A stretch of 64,000 nucleotides of DNA from the NCBI GenBank assembly GCA_030549495.1, contig JAUIRK010000903.1, positions 1,674,001 to 1,738,000 on the forward strand. The letters run 5' to 3'. Positions 1 to 12,699 of this stretch are shown one piece after another. Position 1 is the first letter of the stretch. Every line of letters starts with the position of its first letter. The stretch comes from Nectonema munidae (lineage: Eukaryota; Nematomorpha; Nectonematoida; Nectonematidae). The position numbers were made by a program, and so were the translations under genes. The notes under the pieces were generated by a model. It searched no databases. It was not told the origin of the DNA and saw nothing but the letters and a program-made list of their open reading frames with translations.

Positions 1-584
1 AAATCCGAAAATTTAGAATAGGTCAGATTAATCAAAAATGGCACCGATGCCAATATGTGAGAATTTAGTCACTATCAAGATATTTTTAATTTAAATTGAA
101 TTTGTCCATCTTTTTCCTTTTGCGTCAAAGAGATAATTTTTTAGATGAAGAACGTTGACAACGTTTTGTAATTGAACAATCAACATCACGAATAATTCAT
201 CAGAAAAAACCTTTGAAATGAGATTAGTTGACAAATATTCAGGCCTGAGAGGAAAAAAGTTATTTTATCATTTTAAAAAAATTTTCGAACACACATTGAA
301 GAATATAAATTTCTAATGAAAAATGCTACCAAGAAAGGATCATCATAGAATGAATAGCAAAATTACATACTGTAAATTATAATATGACGTAGAGACTACG
401 GGCGGATAATGAATTTCTAGCCAAAAAGATGGAGGTCCTATCGAGTTACATAAGTTACTGTAGAATGAAATATTTTGAGTGAATTAAACACCTATAGTTG
501 GTTTATTAGATAAATTAAGAAAATAATTACCAGAAAAATACTGCAAGTAGAAGTTATTTTTATGTTTATATATTTGACATTGAT
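1..584. other. AT-rich DNA without recognised gene
   Basis: I see no coding segment with family resemblance, no tRNA and no terminal repeats here. It leads into the tandem array that starts near 585. Confidence 0.5.
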
Positions 585-2260
585 TTACAGGTTTAATCGA
601 TTTTTTGACAGGTTTTATTGATTTTATAAAAAATGAACATTACCATTAAATTCTGCATACTTGAAATGTATAAAAATTTTAAAAGAATTAAAAATTTAAT
701 TTTGACATGGGCTGTCATATTTAAATTATTTTGTAAGGTTTGACTAATATTTATAAAAAAAAAGGAATATAACCAGTAAACACAGCCTACTTGAAAATGG
801 GTATATGTGTGTAAAATGCCATACACGGTAAACTTCATAACCTCCCTATACTTTCTATTAAACGTAATTCTCTCATTTAAAAAACCGTGCTTGATATTTC
901 TTTTTGGGATAAATCAATTTTTTGACAGTTTTGATTAATTTTTATAAAAAAAAATGAATATCACCACTGAATTACGCATGCTTAAAAATGGGTATACATG
1001 TGTAAAAAACATTATATAATTATTTAGATAAAAAGTTTCTTTTTTGAGATGAGCTGTCATATGTAAATCACTTTTTTGACAGGTTTAAATGATTTCCATA
1101 AAAAATGAATATCACCACTGAATTCAGCATATTTGAAAATGGGTATACATGTGTAAAAAACTTTATATACTTATTTAGATAAAAAGTTCCTTTTTGAGAT
1201 GAGCTGTCACATTTGAATGAATTTTTTGACAGGTTTGATTGATTTTCATAAAAAATGAATATCACCAATGAATTCAGCATATTTGAAAATGGGTATACAT
1301 GTGTAAAAAACTTTATATACTTATTTAGATAAAAAGTTCGTTTTTGAGAAGAGCTGTCACATTTAGATCAATTTTTTGACAGGTTTGATTGATTTTCATA
1401 AAAAATGAATATCACCACTGAATTCAGCATATTTGAAAATGGGTATACATGTGTAAAAAACTTTATATACTTATTTAGATAAAAAGTTCGTTTTTGAGAA
1501 GAGCTGTCACATTTAGATCAATTTTTTGACAGGTTTGATTAATTTTCATAAAAAATGAATATCACCACTGAATTCAGCATATTTGAAAATGGGTATACAT
1601 GTGTAAAAAACTTTATATACTTATTTAGATAAAAAGTTCCTTTTTGAAATGAGCTGCCACATTTAGATCAATTTTTTGACAGGTTTGATTGATTTTAATA
1701 AAAAATGAATATGACCACTGAATTCAGCATATTTGAAAATGGGTATACATGTGTAAAAAACTTTATATACTTATTTAGATAAAAAGTTCCTTTTTGAGAA
1801 GAGCTGTCACATTTACATCAATTTTTTGACAGGTTTGATTAATTTTCATAAAAAATGAATATCACCACTGAATTCAGCATATTTGAAAATGGGTATACAT
1901 GTGTAAAAAACTTTATATACTTATTTAGATAAAAAGTTCCTTTTTGAAATGAGCTCAGCATATTTGAAAATGGGTATACATGTGTAAAAAACTTTATATA
2001 CTTATTTAGATAAAAAGTTCCTTTTTGAGAAGAGCTGTCACATTTACATCAATTTTTTGACAGGTTTGATTAATTTTCATAAAAAATGAATATCACCACT
2101 GAATTCAGCATATTTGAAAATGGGTATACATGAATTATTTAAATAAAAAGTTCCTTTTTGAGATGAGCTGTCAAATATAAATCAATTTTTTGACAGGTTT
2201 GATTGATTTTGATAAAAAATGGACATCACCACTGAATTCAGCATAGTTGAAATATATATG
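585..2260. repeat. 150-bp tandem repeat array (satellite-like)
   Basis: About eleven copies of one unit. The landmark GGGTATACAT recurs at 1141, 1291, 1441, 1591, 1741 and 1891, exactly 150 bp apart. One copy is cut to about 81 bp (landmark near 1972), followed by a copy near 2122. Copies left of about 1000 are more diverged and unevenly spaced (landmarks near 799 and 990). Each good unit contains CTGTCA, 17 bases, then TGACAG, a short inverted repeat, and the self-complementary GTATAC. Short ORFs in the array are repeat shadows. The near-identical central copies suggest recent amplification or homogenisation there. Confidence 0.9.
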
Positions 2261-2375
2261 TAACATTAAAAATATTTATAAAAATTTATTAATATCTGAG
2301 AAAAATAGGGGGGGGGGGGGGCACTTTACGCCCCCCCCCCCAGCACTTGAGCGGACAAATTTTGCCCAGCACTAA
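2255..2375. repeat. Interspersed repeat with G-run/C-run hairpin
   Basis: A run of about 12 G, then CACTTTACG, then a C run forms a potential hairpin. The preceding 45 bases (ATTAATATCTGAG and flank) resemble the stretch at 27195-27245, which also leads into a G-rich then C-rich segment. This looks like two copies of one dispersed element of unknown class. Confidence 0.45.
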
Positions 2376-2379
2376 TAGG

Positions 2380-3470
2380 GTTAAGATTTGGAAAAAAAGC
2401 TAAGAATTTAAAAGTTTGAAAAGTTTAAGATCATTTTTAACATTAAATTTAGAAATTTTAGGTATAAAACATAAATTACATGTAAAATTGGCTACTTTCT
2501 AAAAATTTCTAAATATAGTTTGTTGCTTTTATAAAATTTTGAGGTTTCTAATCAGAAAATACTATTTCAAACTTTGAATAGTGCTATACTGAAAACTCTC
2601 GTCTTGCGAGGGTCAGTCAAACCGCGTTTTTCCATCAACATCTGTTCCTGAAAAAAATGATGGATCTTGGAGAAACAAAATTTAGCACAATAAACTTTTT
2701 ATTCTGTAATATTTTACTATTATATTACCCGATAAATTAATAAATGGTTTAAAGTATGAATTATTGTTTAGACAAAAATAAGAGAAAACAAAACAGTTTA
2801 TTATTTTAAGTTATTGTGGCTTTTTTCTAAATAAAAAAGAGAAAAAGAATTAAAATTTTTTTATTAAGTTTTGCATTTTTATGTGATATATTGTCTTTAT
2901 GTATTTCATTTTGTAAAGAATAGGATAAAAAATATGTAAATTTTTGAAATATCTCTTCAGATATTCTATGTTAATAAATATTCAAAGCTAACTTCTTCAG
3001 GACATAGAAATCATCACAACAATTTAAAGAACACATTATAAAAAGTAAGAAAAAACTTTACATAATAAGAGAAATGGGTTAAAGTGTGTTTGAAAGGCCA
3101 AAAATTAATATTGTAAATTTTCTGGAAAAAATCTATTTAAACCTTTCAGGGACAAGAGTTGCAACGCGGTTCTAAAATATCGATCCCAGTAACAAATATC
3201 GAAACCTGGAATCGAAAAAATTTCCCAGTTTTTACTAAATTAAAATAAAATATAGTAAATTATATTTAATAAATCAATATTCTTTGTAAAATTTAAAATG
3301 AAGAACTTTTTATGAAACTCAAAAAAAAATTTAGTATAAAATTTGTTAAGGTAATTAATTCAAAATTTTAATGCCAATTTTTGAAAAATCAATCATACAT
3401 TTTGTTATTTTTTATATATATTTGATTTTTATAGATGTTCCTTTGAAATTTAGGGCTTTTAAAAATTAAA
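2380..3470. other. AT-rich DNA without recognised gene
   Basis: Frequent stops in all frames. I see no recognisable domain or terminal repeats. Confidence 0.45.
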
Positions 3471-3474
3471 GGTG

Positions 3475-4000
3475 GTTTCACAAGTTTCTATATTATTGAA
3501 ACTGTTTCTTTGTTTATGGAAACCTTCAATTTAGATTTAAAACGAGATATGGTTGTTAGTAGAACTGATGGAGCGTCAGTAATGTTAAAATTTGGACAAC
3601 TTATTTAAGTATAGTAAAAGTTATGTATGAGAATCTTCTTAATTCTGATCATTATGTTGGAAAAAAATAGTAGAATGATCGAAGAATATCAACAATTGAA
3701 AAGGAAAAATGATGATAGATAAAAAGGAAAACAAATAATGATGATGAGGCTGATTCTGAGAATGATAATAATGATGCCGATGATAATTGTGAAAATTTTG
3801 TTACAAAGATTCAAAAAAATTACTACACTTTAATTGAAAAAGTCAGAATTATATGCTAAATTTTTACAAAATCACCAGTTATGAATGATCATTTTTAAAA
3901 ATTTGATAGTGAAAAAAAATAATGGGAAAACATTGAAACATTGATATATCATAAACTTATTACCTCAACTTTACTTTTTAAGTGTGAAAAAATAAGAGAC
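3475..4000 (+). mobile_element. hAT transposase fragment (DDE core region)
   Basis: One frame reads FNLDLKRDMV then TDGASVMLKFG, the stretch around the catalytic 'TDGASVM' segment of BED-type hAT transposases. Further on come an acidic stretch (DDEADSENDNNDADDN) and a VRII...FTKSPVMNDHF segment typical of the next part of the same family. Stops and frame changes interrupt it, and the zinc finger and dimerisation region are absent. It is a dead internal fragment. It is not obviously the missing half of the hAT piece at 15905, though both belong to the same broad superfamily. Confidence 0.6.
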
Positions 4001-4480
4001 AAGGGCCCAAAAATGAAACACTGAGCCCAATCAGCAGCGTACAGAGAGGAGAGCAGTCTGCTTCAGACAACACAATATATGTGTATCAATATATATTGAA
4101 GAAAATGCAATATAAACCTTGTAGCCTTTAATAAAGTAATAATGGTTGCTAGAGTTTGTCTTCTCATTTTACACACTTATATAATTCAGTATTCGACGTT
4201 TTGAAGTGTCCATAAGAACTTTTAAGGGGTGGTGACATTAACATCGGTCCAAATGCGGCACTTGGACTAGACTTCCCATTGAGCGTAATTCTTAAGATGG
4301 AGCAAAATCTTTGAGAGGACATTTATTAAAGAAAATATAATTTAAATAAGTTATTATTCCTATCACTATATATATATATACTTTAATTTAAAATGAAGTG
4401 CATCGTAAATAAAACTGAAGTTGTCTCATGATCAATCTAAATAAGCGCATCACCATATGAAGCTAGGAGGGGAAAGACAT

Positions 4481-7457
4481 TCACGTTTTGAGCCAAGGAT
4501 ACTTTACCAGCTGTTCGGGACGCCTTTCCCCGTAGTCGTATAGAATTTCGTCATCTACTTTTATCGAAGTTATTGCTTCCAGGTACAGTCTCGGCTTGCC
4601 TTCCACCATTGTAACACGTGTTTTGCAGTTTGGACACTTCTGACTGTGATTAACCAGTCTGCCAAGTCTACCAGTCTCCTTTGTAGCGTCAATGCTGCCA
4701 AATGTTAAAGAAAATAAAGGAATCAATTATTATGATCTGTAAAAAAGTGTTAGAGCAATTCATGTGTTACTGTGCAAGTAGCAGGATCTGAAAATTCACC
4801 ACGAGAGTCAAAGATTATGATTATATTTTAAAAATTATAAATAAATTTAAAATATCCTCATAGAATAGATGATGAGAAATATAATTTGTGAACTAGGATG
4901 TTTGGTGGTGGTATATGTAATGGCAGTTATTCAATTCTCATGAAACATTCATGGAATGTGTTATCCTTACTTTTGGAAAATGCGTTTAGAATTGAGAAAG
5001 CAAATCTTTAGAATAAAATAAAATTTACTCAAAATAAATTCTTTTGGCGTGTAACCAAATAAAACTATAATTGGAAAAGAATGAAAATGTTCTATCACTT
5101 CAAATATGAATACTTGTAATGTTTGTTTTTTTAATTTTATTCGCTTTGAAAAAAAGTTAAAAGCAGTTTTTTGGAGAAAACCCCATCTATGAATAATCAT
5201 TGAAAATTTCTTGTATGTGATAAATACAGCGGTATATATAGAATGTATATACGTATTTTTTCATTTTGAAACAAAAGCATGCATGCTTTTGCTTGTGTGC
5301 TATGAATTATTATGAAGGATCATCCTATGCATTAAATTTTTTTTAGTGTGTATATATAGAAAATCACGCAGATAAGGAGTTTTCTCAGAAAAGAGTGCTA
5401 GAAAGATGCTTACCTAAATCTTTTGCCACTAAAAGTGAAGAAGTAGATATAACAGCCAATCGTCTCATCCATTTCATACTTTTTTTCCAGGGAAAGCGCT
5501 TGATTGACAGATATCAAATCTCCCGCATACTCCACTATGAAATCGCCTTGATCAAAGTTCTTCGTTGCCACCACTCCTCGGCCTTTGCAATCTATCAGTG
5601 TTTCCTAATTTCGCAACAGCAACAAAAATACATTCGATAAAATGCCGCAAATTCGAAATATTTTCATTTCATCTTCTGAAGGTCCACAATTAGTTGTAAA
5701 ATTTTTTAAATCGATCATTCCCTACCTTTTATAATAATGGATATCAGGACAGGAATGACTTGACCTTCATTATAGAACATTCATTAATTAGGACTAATAA
5801 TAAATACGTGTGCTAACTTAAATGAATTTTTGTTCAGGTAAAATTTAGAGATTTTTCAAGTTGTTTTACTAGATTCTACAAGATGAAATACATATGTAAT
5901 TGTGTTACTTCTGCTAAATAACGAACAACAATCAGAAATAATTTAAATTTAAAGTGATGCGTGAAGAAGAAATGGAAGAGAAAAAGTCAACCAAAATACA
6001 AGCATATATCAAGTTTTGGAAGAAAAAAAATCACGGCATATAAAAAGCGAAAACAGCAAGATTATAAATAAAAAAATATCGTATTCACCCACGCATAAAT
6101 CGCCCTTTTTTTCACTGAAATTCATGGCAAATTAGAGGTGCGGCTCATGCGTGGGTATACGTTGAATCGTTACAATCGATGATAAAGACGTGTGATTGAT
6201 TATGTTTCAAAAATTTTATTTATGTTGCTATAAAATTTCAATCAATTATATATTTTACATATTTGCATTGTTTAATAATAACTTTCAAAGCCATCTTCAT
6301 TTGTATCATTACCAAACATATTGTCCCATTCCTCTTGGGTCAAATCCACAGCCCCGGTAGAGTCAAAATACAACTCATCAGAGTCCAGTACAGATTCCTC
6401 CTGGTCCATCTCATGCTCATCCCACGAGTAATCATCCTGGGTTCCATCTAAAAAGTTGCTGATACCACACTTTAAAAACGCAGATTGGATCATGGATCTC
6501 ATTCCAACAATCTAAGATCCACTGGCAAATGGTAGGTAGATCCACCTTTTTTCTTGTTGAATAAGTTAATTGAAATGTTGAGTGAGTCAACATGGTTTGT
6601 AATAAGATGAAATTTTTTTTTGTAAAATTGTTGCCAAATCAGAGGTGCGGCTCATGCAAAGGGGGGGGGTGAATACGGTACTGTAAAATGTTAAACTAGA
6701 ACATCTTTTTTCACTACATGTCAGAGATACCTGTTTTTAATAATTAATTAAATAATAATGTGTTATAATACAATGATTCCTGAGAATTTCAAATTTGATT
6801 TCAAATATTTTTGTTTGTTATTTAATGAAAAAAGAGAAACTCAGTATATTTTTTATGCAACAAACATATTCAGTTTAAACGTCTAGATTTGGTGCTTTCT
6901 TATATATATATATACAATTTTAAAATATATTTCATCCTTTTGAAATTCTATTATCTTCTTTAAATCAAAGGATGGGAAAAATATAATTGCAAATTTGGTT
7001 GGCTGATGAACAATAGAGGACTGATCATTATGTACAAGAGTGGAAAGGGTGTTCTAAATTTTACCTGATTAAAATGAATAATAAAAAGAAGAAAACCTTG
7101 AGTCCATCTTCACAATCGCTAGAAATAAGCTTCTTTATCAGCGCTCTTTTTTCTTCCTATTAATGAAAGTAAGAATAAATCAATACATGAATGAATGAAG
7201 CTAATTCTTTTTTAAACGAAAAACCTCAATATTGGAAGCGCATTTTCTACTACTACGCTGTCTGATTGGATAATAATCTGTCAATAATGTGTTACCACTT
7301 TCCCTTCCTTTACTTTTGTTCTTTGCATTCGATGATTTTGTGCTTTTTAACTTTTTACTATCTTCATTGCGCTTTTGGTGGCCGGGAAGAAGAGCTCCTT
7401 TTTCGGGCTGTGTTTTAGCGCCGTTTTTTAGAATGGACTTGGGATCTTTACTCTTCG
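4481..7457 (-). CDS. KMT5A: Histone H4-K20 monomethyltransferase KMT5A (PR-Set7/SETD8), four 3' exons
   Basis: Exons inferred on the minus strand: 7457-7225, 7156-7097, 5604-5414 and 4694-4481. Each has AG acceptors and GT donors where internal, and the reading phase is consistent throughout (about 231 residues seen). Order of features: a basic linker; TDYYPIRQRSSRK, matching the conserved TDYYPVRRSSRK before the SET domain; EEKRALIKKLI; then SET with GRGVVATK, GDFIVEYAGDLI, GRLVNHS and ILYDYGERR; ending at PWLKT. NHS and YDYG are cofactor-binding and catalytic signatures. The family monomethylates H4 lysine 20 in the nucleus. The first exon with the start codon is upstream of 7457 and was not found: the exon at 7457 begins in mid-codon. 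The donor GTTTTC after 7097 is weak. AATAAA (minus strand) lies near 4322-4327. Confidence 0.88.
6071..6683 (-). mobile_element. pogo/Tigger-like DNA transposon remnant in KMT5A intron
   Basis: The right end reads, inverted, CAGTACCGTATTCACCC next to a TA. The left end has CGTATTCACCC in the opposite direction, as expected of terminal inverted repeats. The subterminal GAGGTGCGGCTCATGC occurs near both ends (about 6136 and 6641) in the same orientation, so the left end is itself partly palindromic. Inside, 6502-6272 on the minus strand encodes a transposase C-terminus: SMIQSAFLKCGISNFLDGT then an acidic tail, matching the GISNALDGTEDD signature of pogo-type transposases. About 75 codons remain and the catalytic core is gone. 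It lies between KMT5A exons 7097 and 5604. Confidence 0.72.
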
Positions 7458-8002
7458 CTAGAAATATAAATTCAACGAATTAGTCAGATTCAGAATAATG
7501 AAATTTCTTTATGCATTGTAGAAAGAAATAAATAAATTTATTTCGCGTGAAAGACATATAAGGGGCACTTTTATTAGTGGTAATATTTAGATTTCACAGA
7601 CTTTGAGCAAGATATCAAAATTAAGGATGATTTATAAATGAATCAGATTAATGAAATTTCCAATAACGTTATAGAGGTAAAAAATTATATAACACAAAAC
7701 ACAAATATAAGTTTTCATAACAGCACGAATTGGATAACCGATGTTGTTTTGAAAAATGCATATTGAAATTAATTATTTTCGAAGAAAATAATTTATTTAA
7801 AAAAGATAAAATTTAACCAAAAAAGATTGAGAACCACTTTTGTAGAAAATACTTTAGTTTTTCTTTTTGATTGACACTTCATAGACGAATACAAAGAAAA
7901 TGTTCTCTTTTCTCTCTTTTTAACCCCAATACTATCACCAATCCTATTAGAGGCAAATTGCGGAAATCAACTTAACGATATCATAAAAGAGATATTGTAG
8001 TG
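7458..8002. other. Unassigned DNA upstream of visible KMT5A exons
   Basis: Expected to be intron or promoter-side DNA of KMT5A. I could not find the first exon here. Confidence 0.4.
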
Positions 8003-8415
8003 AATACGCCTGTGGAGTCACAAAGTCAATGTCGAAAGCACTTAAGAACTGGTTGGAGTCGGACTCGACAAAACTATGCCAAATCCAACTCTGACAGAAT
8101 CAACAAAAAATTTTATAACACAAAAAATGTACCTTTTTACTTTTCGGAAACATTTTTAAAACAATTTCTTTTATGAGATCAATTAAATCGTTACATTTTT
8201 TAAACTTTGAAGGAATTATATATAAAAAAAATAACAATAAAATAGTTACAAGGTGTAGTTCGACGCAAAATAAAGTTTGCATCGTTCACATAAGGTAAGC
8301 TTAAATAAAACTATAACACAGACCAAGTTTAATTAGAAATGAAGTCCGAGTCGGAATGGCAAAATTAGTAGGAAGGAATGAGAGTCGAGGTTTTTGTTCG
8401 GATTCAGCAGCCCTG
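8003..8415. mobile_element. Possible hAT-like non-autonomous element
   Basis: The right end reads, inverted, CAGGGCTGCTGAATCC. The left side has CCTGTGGAGTC and GTTGGAGTCGGACTCG. Both resemble the CAGGG-TGTGGAGTC ends common in hAT-derived elements and the element at 29413-30075. I see no clear 8-bp target duplication, so the boundaries are approximate. Confidence 0.4.
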
Positions 8416-8469
8416 GTAGCTACAGCAATAAGAATCAAAATATGATGACATGAAAGGGATTTAGCGAGC

Positions 8470-8612
8470 ATGAGTAAGGCTGGTTAGATACTGGGGTTCG
8501 ATAACTCAAGATTTTGGGTTCGATCCTCTATCAAGCCTACTTTCTTTATAGTTCGATACAGCGCAATTGTGCATTCTCGATGAAAACACCCTGCGTTACC
8601 TTTGAAAAAAGA
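8470..8612 (+). mobile_element. tRNA-derived SINE, family 1
   Basis: The head is tRNA-like: box A area TAAGGCTGGTTAGATACTGG, box B area GGGTTCGATCC. The tail is ATAGTTCGATACAGCGCAATTGTGC, shown here as shared pieces AGTTCGATACA and GCAATTGTGC, then CTCGATGAAAACACCC. The same arrangement recurs at 20413, 53697 and 55556, so this is a dispersed SINE and not a tRNA gene. Confidence 0.8.
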
Positions 8613-8815
8613 GCGACAGCAAGTTTCGATTTAATTCTTACTCTTAGTTTTGATTCTGAAGTTTTTTATTATAACCGGTGATGCCCAATTAGAAAAAAGG
8701 TTTCTAAATTTAGCAATTTTTGTTTCTAGTTTTTTTGGCGTATAAAAAATCAAATATAGAAAAAAACTAGTTAAGTTTTCTTATTTTGAAGAAGATTAAT
8801 TTTAGGCAAATATGA

Positions 8816-8955
8816 AGGCATGAGTAAGGTTGGATAGATGATCATTTGCTCCGATTCCACAAGATCTTGGGTTCGATTCAGGATCAGTGTTCTTTGCTTA
8901 TAGTACAACACAGAGATGAATATGCGCCTTGTGATGAAAACACTCAACTGAAGAT
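8816..8955 (+). mobile_element. tRNA-derived SINE, family 1 (diverged)
   Basis: Carries GAGTAAGGTTGGATAGATG, GGGTTCGATTC and the tail GTGATGAAAACACTC. It is more diverged than the copies at 53697 and 55556, so probably older. Confidence 0.7.
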
Positions 8956-9486
8956 GTTTTAACAAAAATGATTTTCAGTGGGAAAACTTCACACCATTGA
9001 AAAGGAAGAAAAATCAAACAGTTTATCAATTAGAACATAGTGTTAACATTTTAATCGGTAACATATCATTAGACTTAAGATAAATATAGGAATGGTATTA
9101 CACTATCTTAATTAGTTTCCAAGTCCATTCTCTATTCACACGTAAATATCTTAAGCCTTGAAATTCTGCCGAAAAATTAAAACACTTTAACCTAACTAAT
9201 TACACCTTACACCAAGTTCATTAAAAAATACAATACATCACTTTAGAACTAAATCGCATGTTTAAACCTTTGGCGAGCATAGTTTTTAAGGCTGATCGTC
9301 TTCTTTCTTCTTCAATCGAATTTTATATATTTAAAGCAGAGGATTTTCATTTCTCACCTGTGTCACACTGGTCCTCAAAGGGTTTACAATTATTTTTCTT
9401 CAATAACGAGCTCTACAAACAAACATCAGAAACAGCTATGAGAAAGTCACTATACACTCAAAAGAAAGCACTCAAAGTAGTCAGCA

Positions 9487-9612
9487 GATGGCCAAATGGT
9501 AGGAGCGTAGGCTTTCGATCCAGAAGTTCTGGGTTCGATTCGCGATCGTGACTATGCTTACCATCTGTCCAGCTATGGAAGGTTATTCTTCTCTGGGATG
9601 CGATATTGACAA
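9487..9612 (+). mobile_element. tRNA-derived SINE, family 3
   Basis: The head GATGGCCAAATGGTAGGAGC with box B-like GGGTTCGATTC is followed by the tail CCATCTGTCCAGCTATGGAAG, TTATTCTTC and GGATGCGATA. The tail, inverted, recurs at 44757, 46012 and 56757. Confidence 0.72.
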
Positions 9613-12410
9613 CTAAAAAAAGTTACCTATAAATTGTAGTCTTTGTGAAGAAGTGTTTGCATAATAGAGCTCAAGTAAGAGAGATCAGAATTAATTGGCA
9701 AACATTAAAACTGGCCATTACAGACAAGTGGGCGTTAAAACAGAAGTGACTTTATTGCATATTTGAAAATAGAAAAACTGATAACGAAATTCATTCCACC
9801 GCAAATATATTTCCTAGTTCCTAGTTTCCTAGCCCACGATATATTCGCCATTATAATAAGATTTTCGCTTTTCTCAACAACTGAATACCTGAAATACCAA
9901 ATTGAAAAAGACAAGGAATGCTCGGTCAACAGGAGAAAGACATCTGTTGGTGCTGGGCAAAATCTCTTTGATGATTTTTTCGTCTAATTTTTTTTAAATC
10001 AAAAAGTGGAGTAGAAAGTGGATATAAAGTATTTCTAAGGACTGATAAGTTTATTTTGTTATAACCGAACTAAACTTGAAAGTATGGGAAAATTTATTTG
10101 AAAAAGGATAGGTACTGTGCACTACCTTCACTCCGAGTTTTGCTTATAAAAATCTTTTATTTTAGTTTGCGTTTTCTTTCTCTTTTTGTATCAACAACTG
10201 TTATTTGAATTGATACACAAATGCAGAATCAATTTCTTTTTATAAACAAAATATTTGAAAAGTCGCAAAAGATATTTTAAAATTTGAAAAAAAAAATTTA
10301 AGTTTAAAATAAATAAATAGAAATTTGCAAGTTTTAGGCCAAAAGTCCGCTAGGCTACATGTTCGGTTGCACTTGGAATATTATTACTTTACTTATTCAT
10401 CGCTAATATATCGGTATAAGCAGGACCAGATGTGCTTGCTTTATTGATGAAAACACTCCATCTTAATTTTACCTTATTATAACTCAGAGAGGTTTGAGAT
10501 GAAACAAACCTTAAAGTATCCTCCGCTAGAGTATTTATTTATCCCAAGAAGAGTTTAGGATCGCATACGAATTGAGAAAGATATCAGGTGATAGAAATGG
10601 GAAAAGAAGATTACCTGATTCGATAGAACTAGCATTTCTAGTGAAAAATATAAGTAAGCTTGACCTTCTTGCATTCTTGCTTCCATTTTTGCAATTGAGT
10701 TTGTCATGACCATTAACTTGACTATGTAAAGAAAGGGATTCATTTAAAAAGTAGTTATTATTATAACTAGGACAGTTAAGTCAATAAAGTCAACTTTTGA
10801 TTTCTAATAGCACTTCTTTGTCAATAACCTAGCTAATATTTTATAAAGCTTGTGTAAAAGAAGGTCAAGTTATTAAGTAAACAAAAGTCCACTTTTTATA
10901 AGTAGTCTACATTTTAGAAAAATTAAATTGATAAAAGAAAAGCAAGTCTTTATAACAGTTTTAAAATGGTTTTTATATATTGAAGAGTTCACAAAGCAAC
11001 TAAAAAATTAATTATTCCACTTTTATAAATATTTGAAAAATTTTCGCCTCCTCCATTGAGGAAAATTGCTTCATTTAATTCATGATCTCAAAGAGCTGCA
11101 AATAAAAAAAGAAAACTAATGTTTACTTTTAAATGATAACATAAAATATGACATTTCAGCTGGTAAGGAACTCAACGTGCTATGTCCACGACTATTTAAT
11201 GTCTTGTTTTACGCACTTTTCCACAACTTCACCTTGCAAGTTGAAGCACATCTTAGGCCAGTAGATGAACCGATAGTCAGTAAAAGAAGAAACAATTGAA
11301 AAGAGAAAAAGAAAAGAACTTTTTGAAACTTTAAATTTTCTCTGAACACGGTCCTTACAAAATTGGGAACGATGAAATCTATTATGAAAACTTGAGGAAA
11401 TAAAAAAGATTGTGAACATTTTAAATATAGACAGTGTAGTGATAAAAGAATCATTGTGAGATATCTTTTATTCATATTATGCTGGAGTTGCAGAATTAAT
11501 TGAAAAATATAATCTTCGATTGAAAATGATGTAGGTACACGAAACTGCATGGAAACAAACAATTAATAAAAACGAAATGATAACCATATGAAAAATGAAA
11601 GTTTATCTCATCACATACATGTTTTTCTCGAAGATTCACAAGCAGCAACAGTGACAACGCAAAGATAAATTAAGTTTATGTCTAAGGATCCCACCTTTTC
11701 AAAAGAGAAAACTTAAAAATACTCCTCGTTTCTAACGATAGTAATATTAATAATAATTATTAAGGAAAAGTGATTAAGGAATGCATTTTCGTTTCGTCTA
11801 TTTTGAGGGATTTATAAGTCAGCTTTTGTTGTCCCTAAATATGGCAATGGCTGCAGAGTCGCAGTTGTAACTTTAATTTCTAACTTAAAAAAACAAGCTT
11901 AACATTTTAAAGTCATTAAATAAGGAATGTTGATGTCATTTCGATACTCCTTCATCTTCATCACAATGTTCATTGAAAACTTAAGATTTAATTATTTTTT
12001 TTAACTTTAAATATTAAGGTAAACATTTTGTTTTCAATTTCATCGAGAAAAAAGGCTTCAAACAAGCATAATTTTGGAATTTAGAGTCAATTGTTCGTGA
12101 AACCAATATTACTGGCAAACAAGGCTTGTTTTTTTTATAATATAGCAATCTGACTTTTTATGATTCTGAAATTCAATATTTTATTGTTCAATATAAGAAC
12201 TTATACACACATAATTTATAAAGACAAAAATAAAAATTGAATGTTATAATTCTAGCCTTTATTGTAAATTCCAGTATATCAAAATAAAAAGACCGTTCCT
12301 AGGTTTCGTATTAATTAGCCTCTATATAAAGTCTAAGACTCCGGTTAGAGTTAATTTAAAAAGAAGTTGTAACTTTTTATCAGAAGATTCGGAGCTCTTA
12401 GATTCTTTCT
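9613..12410. other. Gene-poor AT-rich DNA
   Basis: I see no convincing coding exon; ORFs of 60-117 codons here lack family resemblance. A badly decayed SINE family 1 tail may lie at about 10380-10485 (TTGATGAAAACACTCC near 10445). The KMT5A first exon could lie in this stretch, but I could not identify it. Confidence 0.4.
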
Positions 12411-12414
12411 GTCG

Positions 12415-12690
12415 GTATTTGATTTTTGCGTCATTTTCAATTTTATCTGTCATGAACTCTTCTTTAATGCATATTTCTTACGAAAACAAAAAAGTATTAT
12501 AAATATATTCATTCTTATTTAAGCGCAAAAACCTTTTTTAATTTTCTGTGGGTTTTCGATTCTGGTGTCATTTTCAATTTTGCCTTCTGTAAAGTCTTCT
12601 TTAATGCATATTTCTTTGGAAAATAAAAAAAGTATTATAAATATATTTCAATTTGTTTAAGAACAAAAACCTTTTTTAACGATTACAGCT
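12415..12690. repeat. Tandem duplication, 137-bp period, two copies
   Basis: TCTTTAATGCATATTTCTT occurs at 12461 and 12598. Both copies also share GTCATTTTCAATTTT, AAGTATTATAAATATAT and CAAAAACCTTTTTTAA at the same spacing. The copies differ by many substitutions and small indels, so the duplication is old. No coding meaning seen. Confidence 0.75.
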
Positions 12691-12699
12691 TTCTCTTTT

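Noticed and set aside
585-2260. CRISPR-like repeated array
   Set aside because: Units are contiguous 150-bp tandem copies without unique spacers, in an animal genome with introns and SINEs.
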